The notes beneath the pieces are model-generated. The model saw nothing but the letters and a program-made list of their open reading frames with translations, did not search any database and was not told the DNA's origin. From positions 1 through 64,000 of the forward strand of contig NZ_MIKC01000004.1 in the NCBI RefSeq assembly GCF_001730315.1: DNA of 64,000 bases, given 5' to 3'. The stretch comes from Enterococcus ureilyticus. Its GTDB lineage: Bacteria > Bacillota > Bacilli > Lactobacillales > Enterococcaceae. Below are positions 54,413 to 64,000 of the stretch, in pieces. Position numbers and translations under genes: made by a program. The stretch's first letter is position 1. Every line of letters starts with the position of its first letter.

Positions 54413-55777
54413 ATGGGAAAAAAAATACCAGCAAGAGTGAAGAGTTCTGTTCGTTATGTCGCGTTGAGAACGATCGAACGTGTAGATAACGGTGGAGCAT
54501 ACTCCAATCTCTTATTAAATGAAATGATCAATAAATCCGCATTAGGAGAAAAAGATAGTCGCTTATTTACAGAACTTGTTTACGGAACAATCAGCCGTAA
54601 GTTGCTATTGGAATACTATCTAACACCATTTATCACCAATCCTAAAAAAGTGGACAGCTGGGTAAAAAATTTACTTAGCTTATCGATTTATCAATTAGTC
54701 TTTTTAGATAAAATCCCTGATCATGCAATCATTAATGAAGCCGTGGAAATAGGGAAGCACCGTGGAAATGTCGGCATCGGTAAATTTGTCAACGGCGTAC
54801 TGCGGGCTTATCATCGTGAAGGTGCACCTAGTTTAGACAACATCAAAGATCCGGTGGAACGTCTTTCAGTAGAAATCAGCATGCCAAAATGGTTGACTGA
54901 AAAGCTGATCTGTCAAATGGGGATGGAAGAGACAAGAAAATTAGGGTTGTCACTTTTTGAAAAAAGTCACGTTAGCGGTCGTGTAGACACACGTGAAATC
55001 AGTATTTCTGATGCGTTAGACGTGTTACATGAAGACCATATCGAAGCAAGAGCGAGTAACGTTTCGCCTTATGGTGTAGTGGCAGATAAGGGGTTTATGG
55101 CCGGGAATTATTTATTTGATGCAGGAAAATTAACTATTCAAGATGAAAGTTCTATGCTCGTTGCACCAGCGATGCAAATCGAAAAAAATCATGTTGTATT
55201 AGATGCCTGTGCAGCTCCTGGTGGCAAAACTACTCATATCGCAACATTTCTTGATGCAGCACAAGGTGGACGTGTGAAATCTTTAGATATCCACGATCAT
55301 AAAATAAAATTGATCAAACAAAATGCGGCACGCCTGCATGTAAAAGATGTTGTCGACACTGAAAAATTAGATGCACGTAAAGTAGGAGAAGAATTTCCTG
55401 CCGAATACTTCGATCGAATCTTAGTAGATGCACCTTGCTCAGGCCTAGGTTTGATGCGTCGAAAACCCGATATAAAATACAATAAATCAGCGCAAGATTT
55501 TGAGCAATTACCAGAAATTCAATTAGAAATTCTAGAAAGTGTTGCACAAACCTTGAAACAATCGGGTATAATGGTCTATAGCACATGTACAATTGCCGAA
55601 GAAGAAAACCAAGAAGTTATTGCAACATTTTTAGAAAAGCATCCAGAATTTAAAAAAATCGATGTGTGTGTCAGTGAGGCGGTCCAACCGTCTGTACAGG
55701 ATCAAATGCTTACGTTATACCCACATCAGTTAGGAACGGATGGATTTTTTATTTGCTGTATGCAAAAAGTTTGTTAA
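54413..55777 (+). CDS. rsmB: 16S rRNA (cytosine-967-C5)-methyltransferase
   Basis: The 454-residue protein has an N-terminal NusB-like RNA-binding domain (about 1-150) and a SAM methyltransferase core. The core carries the motif DACAAPGGKTTHIA and the catalytic cysteines of VDAPCSGLG and YSTCTIAEEEN, both present. It lies 5 bases after fmt and 15 before stp in one operon. Confidence 0.95.
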   Translation: MGKKIPARVKSSVRYVALRTIERVDNGGAYSNLLLNEMINKSALGEKDSRLFTELVYGTISRKLLLEYYLTPFITNPKKVDSWVKNLLSLSIYQLVFLDKIPDHAIINEAVEIGKHRGNVGIGKFVNGVLRAYHREGAPSLDNIKDPVERLSVEISMPKWLTEKLICQMGMEETRKLGLSLFEKSHVSGRVDTREISISDALDVLHEDHIEARASNVSPYGVVADKGFMAGNYLFDAGKLTIQDESSMLVAPAMQIEKNHVVLDACAAPGGKTTHIATFLDAAQGGRVKSLDIHDHKIKLIKQNAARLHVKDVVDTEKLDARKVGEEFPAEYFDRILVDAPCSGLGLMRRKPDIKYNKSAQDFEQLPEIQLEILESVAQTLKQSGIMVYSTCTIAEEENQEVIATFLEKHPEFKKIDVCVSEAVQPSVQDQMLTLYPHQLGTDGFFICCMQKVC

Positions 55778-55792
55778 ACGAGGTGAAGCATA

Positions 55793-56542
55793 GTGGAAAT
55801 CAATTTTCAAACAGATGTCGGTCGAAAACGCAATACAAATCAAGATTATGCTGGTCTATTTGAGAACCAGTCAGGTGTTTCTTTAGCTATTTTAGCCGAT
55901 GGAATGGGTGGGCACCAAGCAGGAGACGTTGCCAGCCAGATGGCAGTCAATAATTTAGGTGAACGTTGGCGTGAAAGTCAAATCGACACGTCGGAAAAGG
56001 CAGCCCAATGGTTGATCAAAGAAATTCAAGATGAAAATGAAATGATTTATGACAAAGGTCAGTCTCAACCTGAATATTTAGGCATGGGAACAACGATCGT
56101 TAGTGCGGTATTGTTGGATCAGGCCTTCGTCTTAGCGAATATTGGCGATAGCCGAGCTTATTTAGTACGCAATAATCAACTGCGTCAATTGACGGAAGAT
56201 CACTCTTTAGTTAATGAATTAGTAAAATCTGGCGAAATTACGCGAGAAATGGCTGCGAATCATCCACGGAAAAATGTATTGACACGTTCGCTAGGTATGC
56301 CAAGAATGGTTGAAGTCGATGTAGCAAATCATCTTTGGGTACCTGATGACTATATTTTATTATGTTCAGATGGATTAACAAACATGGTCTCAGAAGAGGA
56401 TATTTTGGCTACGTTACTTTCAGAAAAAACCTTAAATGAAAAAGTTACAACACTGATCTCAGCTGCCAATGAAGCTGGTGGTGCCGATAACATCACTGTT
56501 TTAGTAATACATTTTGACGAACAGAAGGAGGAAAACCAATGA
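55793..56542 (+). CDS. stp: PP2C-type Ser/Thr protein phosphatase
   Basis: The 249-residue metal-dependent phosphatase has the PP2C motifs [22 protein letters not shown] and GGADNITVL. It dephosphorylates targets of PrkC, whose gene starts inside its stop (4-base overlap). It starts at GTG 55793 behind CGAGGTG. Confidence 0.95.
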   Translation: MEINFQTDVGRKRNTNQDYAGLFENQSGVSLAILADGMGGHQAGDVASQMAVNNLGERWRESQIDTSEKAAQWLIKEIQDENEMIYDKGQSQPEYLGMGTTIVSAVLLDQAFVLANIGDSRAYLVRNNQLRQLTEDHSLVNELVKSGEITREMAANHPRKNVLTRSLGMPRMVEVDVANHLWVPDDYILLCSDGLTNMVSEEDILATLLSEKTLNEKVTTLISAANEAGGADNITVLVIHFDEQKEENQ

Positions 56543-58722
56543 TTGAAATCGGCAGAAAATTAAATGGTCGATATCATATTATTGGCAATATCGGCAGCGG
56601 CGGCATGGCAAATGTTTTTTTAGCGCATGATTTGATTTTGGATCGTGATGTTGCTGTTAAAGTGCTGCGCTTTGACTTTCAAAATGATCAAGCAGCAATT
56701 CGCCGCTTTCAAAGAGAAGCGTTAGCCGCAACTGAATTGGTTCATCCGAATATCGTCAGTGTCTATGATGTAGGGGAAGAAGACGGGTTACAATACTTAG
56801 TAATGGAGTATGTGAAAGGGATGGATCTAAAACGATTTATTCAAACACAATACCCAATTCCATATGCAAAAACAGTTGATATCATGGAACAAATTTTATC
56901 AGCAGTGTCACTTGCGCATGAACATAGAATCATTCATAGAGACTTAAAGCCGCAAAACATCCTGATGGACGAAAGCGGTGTTGTCAAAATCACTGATTTT
57001 GGGATCGCTATTGCGCTAACTGAGACATCAATCACACAAACCAATACAATGTTAGGTTCAGTTCATTATCTCTCGCCAGAACAAGCACGTGGCAGTATGG
57101 CAACCAATCAGTCAGATGTTTATGCCGTGGGAATCATTTTATACGAAATGTTGACAGGCAATGTACCATTTGATGGAGAATCAGCAGTAACGATTGCATT
57201 GAAGCATTTCCAAGAAGAAATGCCTTCTGTGAAAAACTTTGATCCGAATATTCCTCAATCATTAGAAAATGTGGTGCTACATGCAACTACGAAGGATCCA
57301 GCGGACCGTTATAAAACAGCGGAGGAAATGTCACGGGATTTATATACAGTTTTAGCTGCAAATCGTTTAAATGAACCTAAATGGCAGCCGACAGGACTAA
57401 TGGGTGAAACCAAAATCTTAACACCGATCACAGATGATATGACCATGCCATCGTCTTTTAATTCAATGGAAACGCCAACGGAAGAACGAAATGAGCATGA
57501 GGAGATCGAACAACAAGAAGCAGAAGCTAAGAAGAAAAAGAAGAAAAAGAAGCCGCTGATTATTTTTTTGAGTTTATTAGCACTCGCTTTAATTATTGGT
57601 GGGATTTTCTACTTTGCAGGTCGCGGCAGCAGTGAAGTCAAGATTCCTAATGTGGAGGACCAAACAGAAGCGCAAGCACGTAAAATGCTGGAAGATGCCG
57701 GTTTGGAAGTGAAAACGGAGACCAAACAAGTACAAAGCGACACGATCGAAGAAGGAAAAGTAGTGAAGACCAATCCTGAAATAGGTTCTACTGTAAAGAA
57801 AAATCGTGAAATCGAGTTATATATTAGTTCTGGAAATAAAAAAATCAAACTACCTAAAGTGACAGGGAAAAGCTATAAAGATGCAATCGAGGAGTTAGGT
57901 GACTTAGGCTTTAAAGAAAGCCAAATCAAGATTACCAAAGAGACCGATCCTAAGGTGGATGAAGATAAAGTCATCAGTCAAACGCCAGAATCTGGTGAAG
58001 AAGTAGATCCAAAAACAGATGAAATAAGTTTGGTTGTAAGTGAAGGGCCAGAAGATGTGTATCTTGCTGACTATGCAAGCTTAGGATATAGCTACGATGA
58101 TGCAGTAAACGAATTACTAAGTTACGGCATTAAAGAAGATCAAATTACGCGCGTGAATAAACCGAGTGATACAGTAGGGAAGGACCTAGTTATTGGTCAA
58201 AATCCCGCAGCAGGCAATCCATTTAATCCTAAAAAAGGGAAAATTACATTAACAGTCAGCTCTGGGCCTGAGAAAACAACAGAGACTAGTTCTGACTCAA
58301 CTAAAATCTCTTTAGGTAATTATGTAGGACGTTCATATGAAAATGTCGTAACTGACTTAGTTGCACTAGGGATTAAATATGAACAAGTGGATGAAGCAAG
58401 CGATACAGTCAGTAAGGGAACCGTTATTTCTCAGGAACCTAAAGAAGGGGCGACATTTGATACTAAAACTGGTAAGGTCATCTTACGAGTTAGTTCAGGC
58501 CCTAAAGAAGTAGCCGTTCCAGACGTTACAGGGTTAACTCAAGCAGAAGCAAAGGCTAAATTAGAAAGTAGTGGCTTTACTTACGCTGCAGGTTCTGGTG
58601 ACGTATCTAAAGGTACCGCCTCAAGCACTTCTCCAAGTGCAGGAAGTATGCTTGCTAAAGGGGAACCAGTTACTGTAAACTTCTCAAACGCAACAGCTCC
58701 AACAAATGGAGAAAATAATTAA
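56539..58722 (+). CDS. prkC: PASTA-domain Ser/Thr kinase
   Basis: The 727-residue protein has a eukaryotic-type kinase domain (about 1-270, with [23 protein letters not shown] and DFGIA) and a juxtamembrane linker. A membrane helix lies at about 336-356, just after a run of lysines, and five PASTA repeats follow outside the cell. In enterococci the equivalent kinase IreK governs cephalosporin tolerance and cell-wall stress. Repeats 3 and 4 begin VYLADY and ISLGNY, variant PASTA starts. A terminator follows. Confidence 0.96.
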   Translation: MIEIGRKLNGRYHIIGNIGSGGMANVFLAHDLILDRDVAVKVLRFDFQNDQAAIRRFQREALAATELVHPNIVSVYDVGEEDGLQYLVMEYVKGMDLKRFIQTQYPIPYAKTVDIMEQILSAVSLAHEHRIIHRDLKPQNILMDESGVVKITDFGIAIALTETSITQTNTMLGSVHYLSPEQARGSMATNQSDVYAVGIILYEMLTGNVPFDGESAVTIALKHFQEEMPSVKNFDPNIPQSLENVVLHATTKDPADRYKTAEEMSRDLYTVLAANRLNEPKWQPTGLMGETKILTPITDDMTMPSSFNSMETPTEERNEHEEIEQQEAEAKKKKKKKKPLIIFLSLLALALIIGGIFYFAGRGSSEVKIPNVEDQTEAQARKMLEDAGLEVKTETKQVQSDTIEEGKVVKTNPEIGSTVKKNREIELYISSGNKKIKLPKVTGKSYKDAIEELGDLGFKESQIKITKETDPKVDEDKVISQTPESGEEVDPKTDEISLVVSEGPEDVYLADYASLGYSYDDAVNELLSYGIKEDQITRVNKPSDTVGKDLVIGQNPAAGNPFNPKKGKITLTVSSGPEKTTETSSDSTKISLGNYVGRSYENVVTDLVALGIKYEQVDEASDTVSKGTVISQEPKEGATFDTKTGKVILRVSSGPKEVAVPDVTGLTQAEAKAKLESSGFTYAAGSGDVSKGTASSTSPSAGSMLAKGEPVTVNFSNATAPTNGENN

Positions 58723-58728
58723 TAAATG

Positions 58729-58772
58729 AAAAAGTGATGAAGCTGTGAAATCGAGTATTCATCACTTTTTTT
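58729..58772 (+). terminator. Terminator after prkC
   Basis: AAAAAGTGATGAA pairs with TTCATCACTTTTT across a 17-base loop. Confidence 0.8.
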
Positions 58773-58851
58773 GTACCAAAAAAGGGTTTACGCTATCTTC
58801 CGTTTAGCTTTCTCCCAACCTATGGTAAAATGAAACCAATAGAACGAGGAG

Positions 58852-59751
58852 GTGGCATTTCTGAAAGGTCAAATCAGAAAAGCATTAAGTGGGTTTTACT
58901 ACATCTATGCAGAGGGTGCAACATTTCAAACGAGAGCCCGCGGCAATTTCCGTAATCGAAAAATCACCCCATTGGTTGGGGATGAAGTGATGTTTGAAAG
59001 TGATAATCCGACGGACGGCTATTTACTTGAAGTTTTCCCTAGACACAATGAACTAGTCCGTCCACCGGTTGCAAATGTCGATCAAGGCGTGGTCGTCATG
59101 AGCATGGTGGAACCGAACTTTTCCTACAATTTACTGGATCGTTTTTTAGTTACATTGGAAGAGAAAGAAATTGCTCCGATCATTTATTTGACGAAGATCG
59201 ATTTATTGACTGGAACAGAAGCCGTTAGTGTGACTCAGGTAAAAAAAGTCTATGAAGAAATCGGGTATCCTGTAATTGCTGCAACAAAAGCAGATGACGA
59301 TGCAGCGGTGCGTGCTTTAGAACAGTACTTCCCCGAACAGTTAACTGTTTTTATGGGTCAGTCTGGTGCAGGGAAATCGACCTTACTAAACAAGATTTCT
59401 CCGGAATTACAATTAGCGACTGATAAAATTTCTGAATCACTAGGACGAGGAAAACATACTACGCGTCACGTAGAGCTGCTACCCCTGTATGAGGGATTAG
59501 TCGCAGATACACCAGGGTTTAGTTCAATCGACTTTTTAGAGATGGAAACAACAGAGCTGCCAAAACAATTTCCAGAATTTGTAGAAGCATCCTCAGCGTG
59601 TAAGTTTCGTGAGTGTATGCATCGCAAAGAACCTGGTTGCGAAGTGAAACAGCGCGTCGAGGCTGGAACAATTGCTCAAACACGTTATGATAATTATCTG
59701 CAGTTTTTACTAGAAATAGAAAATCGCAGACCAATTTATAAGAAAAAATAA
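58852..59751 (+). CDS. rsgA: Small ribosomal subunit biogenesis GTPase
   Basis: RsgA is a circularly permuted GTPase that checks the 30S subunit. An OB domain comes first, then the G motifs in the order TKID (G4), GQSGAGKST (G1) and DTPGFS (G3), and a C-terminal zinc region ([14 protein letters not shown]). The start is uncertain. GTG 58852 is the nearest canonical codon but lies inside the GGAGGTG Shine-Dalgarno sequence, while a CTG at 58861 sits at ideal spacing and would give the usual N-terminus KGQIRKAL. Confidence 0.95.
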   Translation: MAFLKGQIRKALSGFYYIYAEGATFQTRARGNFRNRKITPLVGDEVMFESDNPTDGYLLEVFPRHNELVRPPVANVDQGVVVMSMVEPNFSYNLLDRFLVTLEEKEIAPIIYLTKIDLLTGTEAVSVTQVKKVYEEIGYPVIAATKADDDAAVRALEQYFPEQLTVFMGQSGAGKSTLLNKISPELQLATDKISESLGRGKHTTRHVELLPLYEGLVADTPGFSSIDFLEMETTELPKQFPEFVEASSACKFRECMHRKEPGCEVKQRVEAGTIAQTRYDNYLQFLLEIENRRPIYKKK

Positions 59752-59764
59752 AGGAGTGTCTTTA

Positions 59765-60415
59765 ATGAAACTAGCCCCATCGATTTTAAGTGCCGATTTT
59801 GCCAATTTAGAAAGAGATATTAAATTAGTCGAAAAACTAGGAGCGGATTATATCCACGTAGATGTGATGGATGGTCAATTTGTCCCTAATATTACATTAG
59901 GACCGAATGTGGTTTCAGCAATTAGACCGGTGACTAAGCTGCCACTAGATGTTCATTTAATGATCGTTCAGCCAGAAAACTATATCGAAGCATTTGCTAA
60001 AGCTGGTGCGGACATTATCACCGTTCATGAAGAGTCTACACCGCATATCCATCGTGCTGTGCAAATGATCAAAGCATCTGGTGTAAAAGCTGGTGTGGTG
60101 ATTAATCCCGGTACACCGTTATCAGCGATTGAGTATGTCTTAGATTTAGTCGATCAAGTTTTGATCATGACCGTTAATCCAGGATTTGGCGGACAATCAT
60201 TTATCGAAAGTTCGTTGGATAAAATTGCCCAGTTAAAAGAGTGGAAAGAGTCCAAAGGCTATACGTACGATATCGAAGTAGACGGTGGCATTGTTCCAGA
60301 GACAGCGAAGCGTTGTAAAGAAGCTGGTGCAAATGTATTTGTAGCTGGTTCCTATATCTATAATGCAGAAAGTCCAAAAAATCAGATCGACTCGTTGAGA
60401 GCTGTGTTGGACTAA
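59765..60415 (+). CDS. rpe: Ribulose-phosphate 3-epimerase
   Basis: The pentose-phosphate epimerase has 216 residues in a TIM barrel. Motifs are [14 protein letters not shown], the metal site [18 protein letters not shown] and the phosphate loop [12 protein letters not shown] 59765 follows AAAGGAGTG; GTG 59756 lies in the Shine-Dalgarno region. Its stop overlaps the start of thiN (TAATG). Confidence 0.96.
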   Translation: MKLAPSILSADFANLERDIKLVEKLGADYIHVDVMDGQFVPNITLGPNVVSAIRPVTKLPLDVHLMIVQPENYIEAFAKAGADIITVHEESTPHIHRAVQMIKASGVKAGVVINPGTPLSAIEYVLDLVDQVLIMTVNPGFGGQSFIESSLDKIAQLKEWKESKGYTYDIEVDGGIVPETAKRCKEAGANVFVAGSYIYNAESPKNQIDSLRAVLD

Positions 60416-61056
60416 TGAATATTCTTCTTGTGGCTGGCGGTTCACCAGATAAGTGGCCGCAATTAAACGCTAAAGATTTTGATTATTTTGTAGGAATTGA
60501 CCGCGGAAGTTTATATATTGTGGAGCAAGGGTGGTCATTAGATATAGCCGTAGGGGATTTTGATTCATTAACGATTGAAGAGCAACAGTTGATTCAAAAA
60601 CACGCAAAAGAAGTAAAAAAAGCACAAGTAGAAAAAGATGATACGGATACACAACTTGCTTTGGCACTGACGTTTAAAAAGTTTCCAGAGGCTGAGATAA
60701 CCATTATTGGCGCAACAGGCGGGCGTTTGGATCATTTTTTAGCCAATCTATGGCTGCCGTTAGAACCACGTTTTCAAGCGTTTGTTCAACAAATTAAGTT
60801 AAAAGATCAACAAAATAGCATTTCTTATTATATGCCAGGGAAGTACAGAGTAGAAAAAGAAGCTGAGATGAACTATCTTGCTTATTGTTGTTTAACGCCA
60901 GTTGAACAACTGACGTTACTTGATAGCAAGTATACCTTGGATCATGTAGATGTAGTTGTCCCAACTTCTTATGCAAGTAATGAGTTTGTTGGAACAACGG
61001 CAACGTTCTCTTTTGCTTCAGGAATGGTCGCTGTGATTCAAAGTACAGACAAATAA
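60415..61056 (+). CDS. thiN: Thiamine pyrophosphokinase
   Basis: It converts thiamine to its diphosphate with ATP. The 213 residues include VAGGSPDKWP, the Asp-rich GIDRGSLY and VGDFDSL motifs, KDDTDTQLAL and IIGATGGRLDHFLANL, all typical. It overlaps rpe by one base and ends the rsgA-rpe-thiN run before a terminator. Confidence 0.95.
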   Translation: MNILLVAGGSPDKWPQLNAKDFDYFVGIDRGSLYIVEQGWSLDIAVGDFDSLTIEEQQLIQKHAKEVKKAQVEKDDTDTQLALALTFKKFPEAEITIIGATGGRLDHFLANLWLPLEPRFQAFVQQIKLKDQQNSISYYMPGKYRVEKEAEMNYLAYCCLTPVEQLTLLDSKYTLDHVDVVVPTSYASNEFVGTTATFSFASGMVAVIQSTDK

Positions 61057-61063
61057 GCAAGAA

Positions 61064-61096
61064 AAAAAGCTGAGCGGCATGCCGTTCAGCTTTTTG
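61064..61096. terminator. Bidirectional terminator between thiN and rpmB
   Basis: AAAAAGCTGA-(G)CGGC and GCCG-TTCAGCTTTTT form a stem flanked by A and T runs, serving both converging genes. Confidence 0.8.
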
Positions 61097-61107
61097 ATGA
61101 CGTTCTA

Positions 61108-61296
61108 TTAAACACGCTCGATTTTACCAGATTTCAAAGCACGAGTTGACACCCAAACTTTTTTAGGTTTACCGTCTATTAATACACGAACTTTTTGCAA
61201 GTTAGGTTTAACAGTACGTTTAGTAGCGTTCAATGCATGTGAGCGGTTATTGCCGCTGCTTGTCTTACGACCAGTAAAGTAACATACTTTTGCCAT
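61108..61296 (-). CDS. rpmB: 50S ribosomal protein L28
   Basis: The 62-residue protein begins [21 protein letters not shown] and has the conserved C-terminal [12 protein letters not shown]. Only one cysteine is present, so it is the zinc-free type. AAAGGAGG precedes the start. It is transcribed alone and divergently from the Asp23-like gene. Confidence 0.97.
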   Translation of the reverse strand: MAKVCYFTGRKTSSGNNRSHALNATKRTVKPNLQKVRVLIDGKPKKVWVSTRALKSGKIERV

Positions 61297-61562
61297 TTTT
61301 AGTTTCCTCCTTTGCTTTGATCTCGGAGCGATATTTTTCAGCTCATACTAAATTAATTTATCATAGAAAGTTCTTTTTTGCAAGAAGAATTTCAAATCTG
61401 TTTGACATTTTCCGTCAAACGATGTAAATTATACAATTATTGGTAAATTCGATGAGACGCTCTATAATAATCTGGCTAAGTTCCTTTTCATTAAGGTATG
61501 GCTATGTTAAAATATTATAGAAGAAAATAGGGCAATTGTGCTCTTTAAGGAGGCTTTCATCA
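61297..61562. promoter_or_regulatory. Divergent promoter region of rpmB and the Asp23-like/fakA operon
   Basis: About 265 bases. A TTGACA (61402-61407) with GATGTAAATTATACAAT downstream offers -10 candidates for the rightward operon. TTAAGGAGG lies before the Asp23-like start. No ribosomal-protein leader fold is recognised. Confidence 0.4.
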
Positions 61563-61925
61563 ATGGCTGTAAAAATCAAAACACCAGCAGGCACCATTGA
61601 GATTACCAATGAGGTTATCGCCACGGTTGTTGGCGGTGCTGCGACAGATATCTATGGAATCGTCGGTATGGCTAGTAAAAACCAAATCAAAGATAATTTA
61701 AATGGCATTTTGCGTAAAGAAAATTATTCTAAAGGTGTTGTCGTACGTCAAGAAGAAAATGGCGTTGCGGTCGACGTATATACAATCGTAAGTTATGGAA
61801 CAAAAATTTCAGAAGTTTCTCGAAATGTACAAGAAAAAGTAAAATATAATCTTGAAACATTGCTTGGCGTAACGGCAAATTCCGTCAATGTATTTGTGCA
61901 AGGTGTTCGTGTGTTGCCTGACTAG
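61563..61925 (+). CDS. Asp23/Gls24-family envelope stress protein (YloU type)
   Basis: The 120-residue protein has the family core (TPAGTIEITNEVIATVVGGAATDIYGIVGMASKNQ, read across residues 4-38) and ends with VNVFVQGVRVLP. Its gene precedes fakA, as yloU precedes yloV in Bacillus. ATG 61563 follows TAAGGAGG; the earlier frame extension has no start signal. Confidence 0.93.
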   Translation: MAVKIKTPAGTIEITNEVIATVVGGAATDIYGIVGMASKNQIKDNLNGILRKENYSKGVVVRQEENGVAVDVYTIVSYGTKISEVSRNVQEKVKYNLETLLGVTANSVNVFVQGVRVLPD

Positions 61926-61990
61926 GTAGCCAGCTGTTAAATAGATGAATGATCATTTATTTGCAGGAATCTCAAAGGAGGATTTTTTAG

Positions 61991-63664
61991 GTGAATGTAA
62001 CAGAAATCAGTGCAAGTCAGTTCCAAGAGATGGTTCAGGCTGGTGCGAGTCGTCTGCATGTAAATGCAGAGTATGTCAACTCATTGAACGTTTTCCCTGT
62101 GCCAGATGGCGATACAGGAACAAATATGAACTTATCTATGACGAGTGGAGCGAAAGCTGTAGCAGATTCTCGTTCTGAAAAAGTTGGAGAATTAACAACC
62201 ATTCTTTCAAAGGGATTGTTGATGGGCGCTAGAGGAAATTCTGGTGTTATCTTATCACAATTATTCCGTGGTTTTTCTAAACAAATTCCAGATGTTGTGA
62301 CGTTGAATGCAAAAGATTTAGCCGCAGCATTTACACATGGTGTAGAAACAGCTTATAAAGCAGTAATGAAACCTGTAGAAGGTACAATTTTGACTGTTTC
62401 CCGTGAAGCTGCTCGTTCTGGAGAGCGTAAAGCCAAAGAAACCGATGACTGTATCGAAGTAATGGAAGCCGTTGTGAAAGGTGCAAAACGCGCTTTAGCG
62501 AAAACACCAGATCTTTTACCTGTATTAAAAGAGGTCGGTGTAGTCGATAGTGGTGGTCAAGGGTTGTTATTTATTTACGAAGGTTTTTTAGAAGCTTTGT
62601 CAGGTGAATTTTTAGCAACCGAAGTTTATGAGCCAAGTCCTGGTGAAATGGATGAGATGGTCAATGCTGAACATCACCGTGGAGTGAGTGGACACGTAGC
62701 AACCGAAGATATCAAGTTTGGTTATTGTACAGAAATCATGGTTCAAATCGGAGAAGGTCCAACTGTTGATAGTGACTTCGATTATGAAACATTTAGAAAC
62801 TACTTAAATGAATTAGGTGATTCTTTACTTGTCGTAAATGACGATGAAATCATCAAAGTTCACGTGCATACAGAACATCCCGGTGAGGTAATGAACTATG
62901 GTCAAAAATTTGGCTCATTAGTGAAAATCAAAGTGGATAATATGCGTTTACAGCATGAGACGTTAGTTGAACATGATGCCAAAGCAGCTGTTACTAAAAA
63001 AGCGCGTGTTCCGTACGCTGTGATTGCAATTGCAGCAGGCCAAGGAGTTCAAGAATTGTTCCGTAGTCTTGGTGCAAGTTATATCATCAGCGGCGGTCAA
63101 ACGATGAACCCTAGTACAGAAGATATTTTGAAAGCTGTGAAAGAAGTCAATGCTGATCAAGTAATTATCTTACCTAACAACAAAAATATCTTCATGGCCG
63201 CGGATCAAGCAGCCGAAGTGGCAGATATTCCAGTAGCGGTTGTTCCAACCAAAACAATTTCTCAAGGAATGACAGCAATGCTTGCTTACAATGATCAACA
63301 AAGCCTTGAAGAAAACAAAACGATGATGACAGAAATGATCGAAAGTGTTGTGAGTGGGCAGGTAACAACGGCTGTACGTGACACAACGATTGATAATGTT
63401 GAAATCAAAAAAGATGACTATCTAGGAATGATTGACGGCAAAATCGTAGTATCTGAACCAGATATGTTCAAAGCATCATTGGATACACTAAAACGCATGA
63501 TCGATGAAGATACAGAAATCGTAACGATCATTGTCGGTGAAGGTGGCACAATGAAAGAAGCTGAAAAATTTGTAGAAGCCTTGACTGCTGAATATGAAGA
63601 TCTAGAAACCGAGATTCATGAAGGTGGACAACCAGTGTATCCATACCTATTTTCAGCGGAATAA
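61991..63664 (+). CDS. fakA: Fatty acid kinase subunit (DhaL-domain, YloV/FakA type)
   Basis: The 557-residue protein has an N-terminal DhaL-type ATP-binding domain with VPDGDTGTNMNLSM and GARGNSGVILSQLFRG. A middle domain and a C-terminal DegV-like region follow. FakA phosphorylates fatty acids bound to FakB for phospholipid synthesis. It starts at GTG 61991 behind AAAGGAGG. recG often follows in this order but lies beyond the window. Confidence 0.94.
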   Translation: MNVTEISASQFQEMVQAGASRLHVNAEYVNSLNVFPVPDGDTGTNMNLSMTSGAKAVADSRSEKVGELTTILSKGLLMGARGNSGVILSQLFRGFSKQIPDVVTLNAKDLAAAFTHGVETAYKAVMKPVEGTILTVSREAARSGERKAKETDDCIEVMEAVVKGAKRALAKTPDLLPVLKEVGVVDSGGQGLLFIYEGFLEALSGEFLATEVYEPSPGEMDEMVNAEHHRGVSGHVATEDIKFGYCTEIMVQIGEGPTVDSDFDYETFRNYLNELGDSLLVVNDDEIIKVHVHTEHPGEVMNYGQKFGSLVKIKVDNMRLQHETLVEHDAKAAVTKKARVPYAVIAIAAGQGVQELFRSLGASYIISGGQTMNPSTEDILKAVKEVNADQVIILPNNKNIFMAADQAAEVADIPVAVVPTKTISQGMTAMLAYNDQQSLEENKTMMTEMIESVVSGQVTTAVRDTTIDNVEIKKDDYLGMIDGKIVVSEPDMFKASLDTLKRMIDEDTEIVTIIVGEGGTMKEAEKFVEALTAEYEDLETEIHEGGQPVYPYLFSAE

Positions 63665-63680
63665 CAAATGATTTATTGAA

Positions 63681-64000
63681 GAGGCTGGGACAGAAGCGTT
63701 TAATCCCCAGAAATAAGAAGGAATTCACGAAAATGACAAGAAACACAAAATGGTCAATTTCGATGTTGAATGATGCCTAATTAGTGTTTTTCAAATTTTA
63801 GTGACCAAGTAGGTACTGTGCAACATCAACTCATTCCTTGTTGTGTTTTACAGCAATTTCAGCTTATTTCCGAAGCTTTCAAAGCTTAGTGCTTTAGCAC
63901 TTAGAATTTGATGTAATCGAAGCGAAGCGTAGTGATTGCTTCTGCTCCACCGTTTATTCGTATTTAGGGTGTGATACAAAAGTAATTTTTACTTTTGTCC
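63681..64000. repeat. Enterococcal-type long intergenic repeat, cut by the window edge
   Basis: It opens with GAGGCTGGGACAGAAG and ends, at the edge, with ACTTTTGTCC, so the two termini are complementary and CAGCCTC is expected just outside. Inside are hairpins such as ACAAAAGTAA (63976-63985) with its complement (63989-63998), and several short AGC/GCT-rich palindromes. There is no gene. I recall elements with GGCTGGGACA ends as common between genes in enterococci and streptococci. Confidence 0.6.

Overview
The window is a low-GC Firmicute chromosome segment that I read as Enterococcus, near E. faecalis. The basis is the gene order ymfF-ymfH-rodZ-pgsA, gmk-rpoZ-priA-def-fmt-rsmB-stp-prkC-rsgA-rpe-thiN and rpmB/asp23-like/fakA, the sequence style of GlmU, Prs and RsgA, and a long enterococcal-type intergenic repeat at the right edge. 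This is inference from protein families; no database search was possible.

Layout. 1-2400: the 3' end of a polymorphic (LXG-like) toxin with its overlapping immunity gene, then small orphan genes. 2400-11930: an accessory island. A leftward operon encodes a receiver-like protein lacking the phosphoacceptor Asp, then four short peptides built as two paralogous pairs sharing a VAAPG leader. A divergent rightward operon encodes a PqqD-M50 membrane protease, two MacB-type ABC transporters and a stand-alone LytTR DNA-binding protein. A complete agrBDCA quorum-sensing operon follows. 11930-13750: non-coding, highly structured DNA with two tandem paralogous small-RNA units and a possible type I toxin-antitoxin locus. 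13750-14530: an EF-G-binding (FusB-family) gene behind a leader peptide and a long hairpin that looks like a translational attenuator.

14700-25030: glmU, a large surface nucleotidase, prs, and a beta-glucoside module (DeoR regulator, 6-phospho-beta-glucosidase, PTS IIC). 25200-33900: a frameshifted gene, a VanW-family gene, a trehalose module (beta-phosphoglucomutase, GH65 phosphorylase, divergent TreR with two palindromic operators), a TSUP permease and small genes. 34060-44000: mscL, the ymfF-ymfH-rodZ-pgsA block, a secreted triple-repeat protein, a D,D-carboxypeptidase and an HscC-like Hsp70. 44150-64000: patatin, PC4-like, yicC, a second D,D-carboxypeptidase, then the core housekeeping run to fakA.

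How it works together. The best candidate for a novel system is 2410-11924. I infer that the paired short peptides (hydrophobic cores with GxxxG motifs) are cleaved after the APG leader by the M50 protease and exported or resisted by the paired MacB transporters. Expression is probably set by a response regulator split into two genes (pseudo-receiver and LytTR), with the agr system alongside. No radical SAM, cyclodehydratase or lanthipeptide enzyme is present. The product could therefore be an unmodified two-peptide bacteriocin or a signal made by intramembrane proteolysis.
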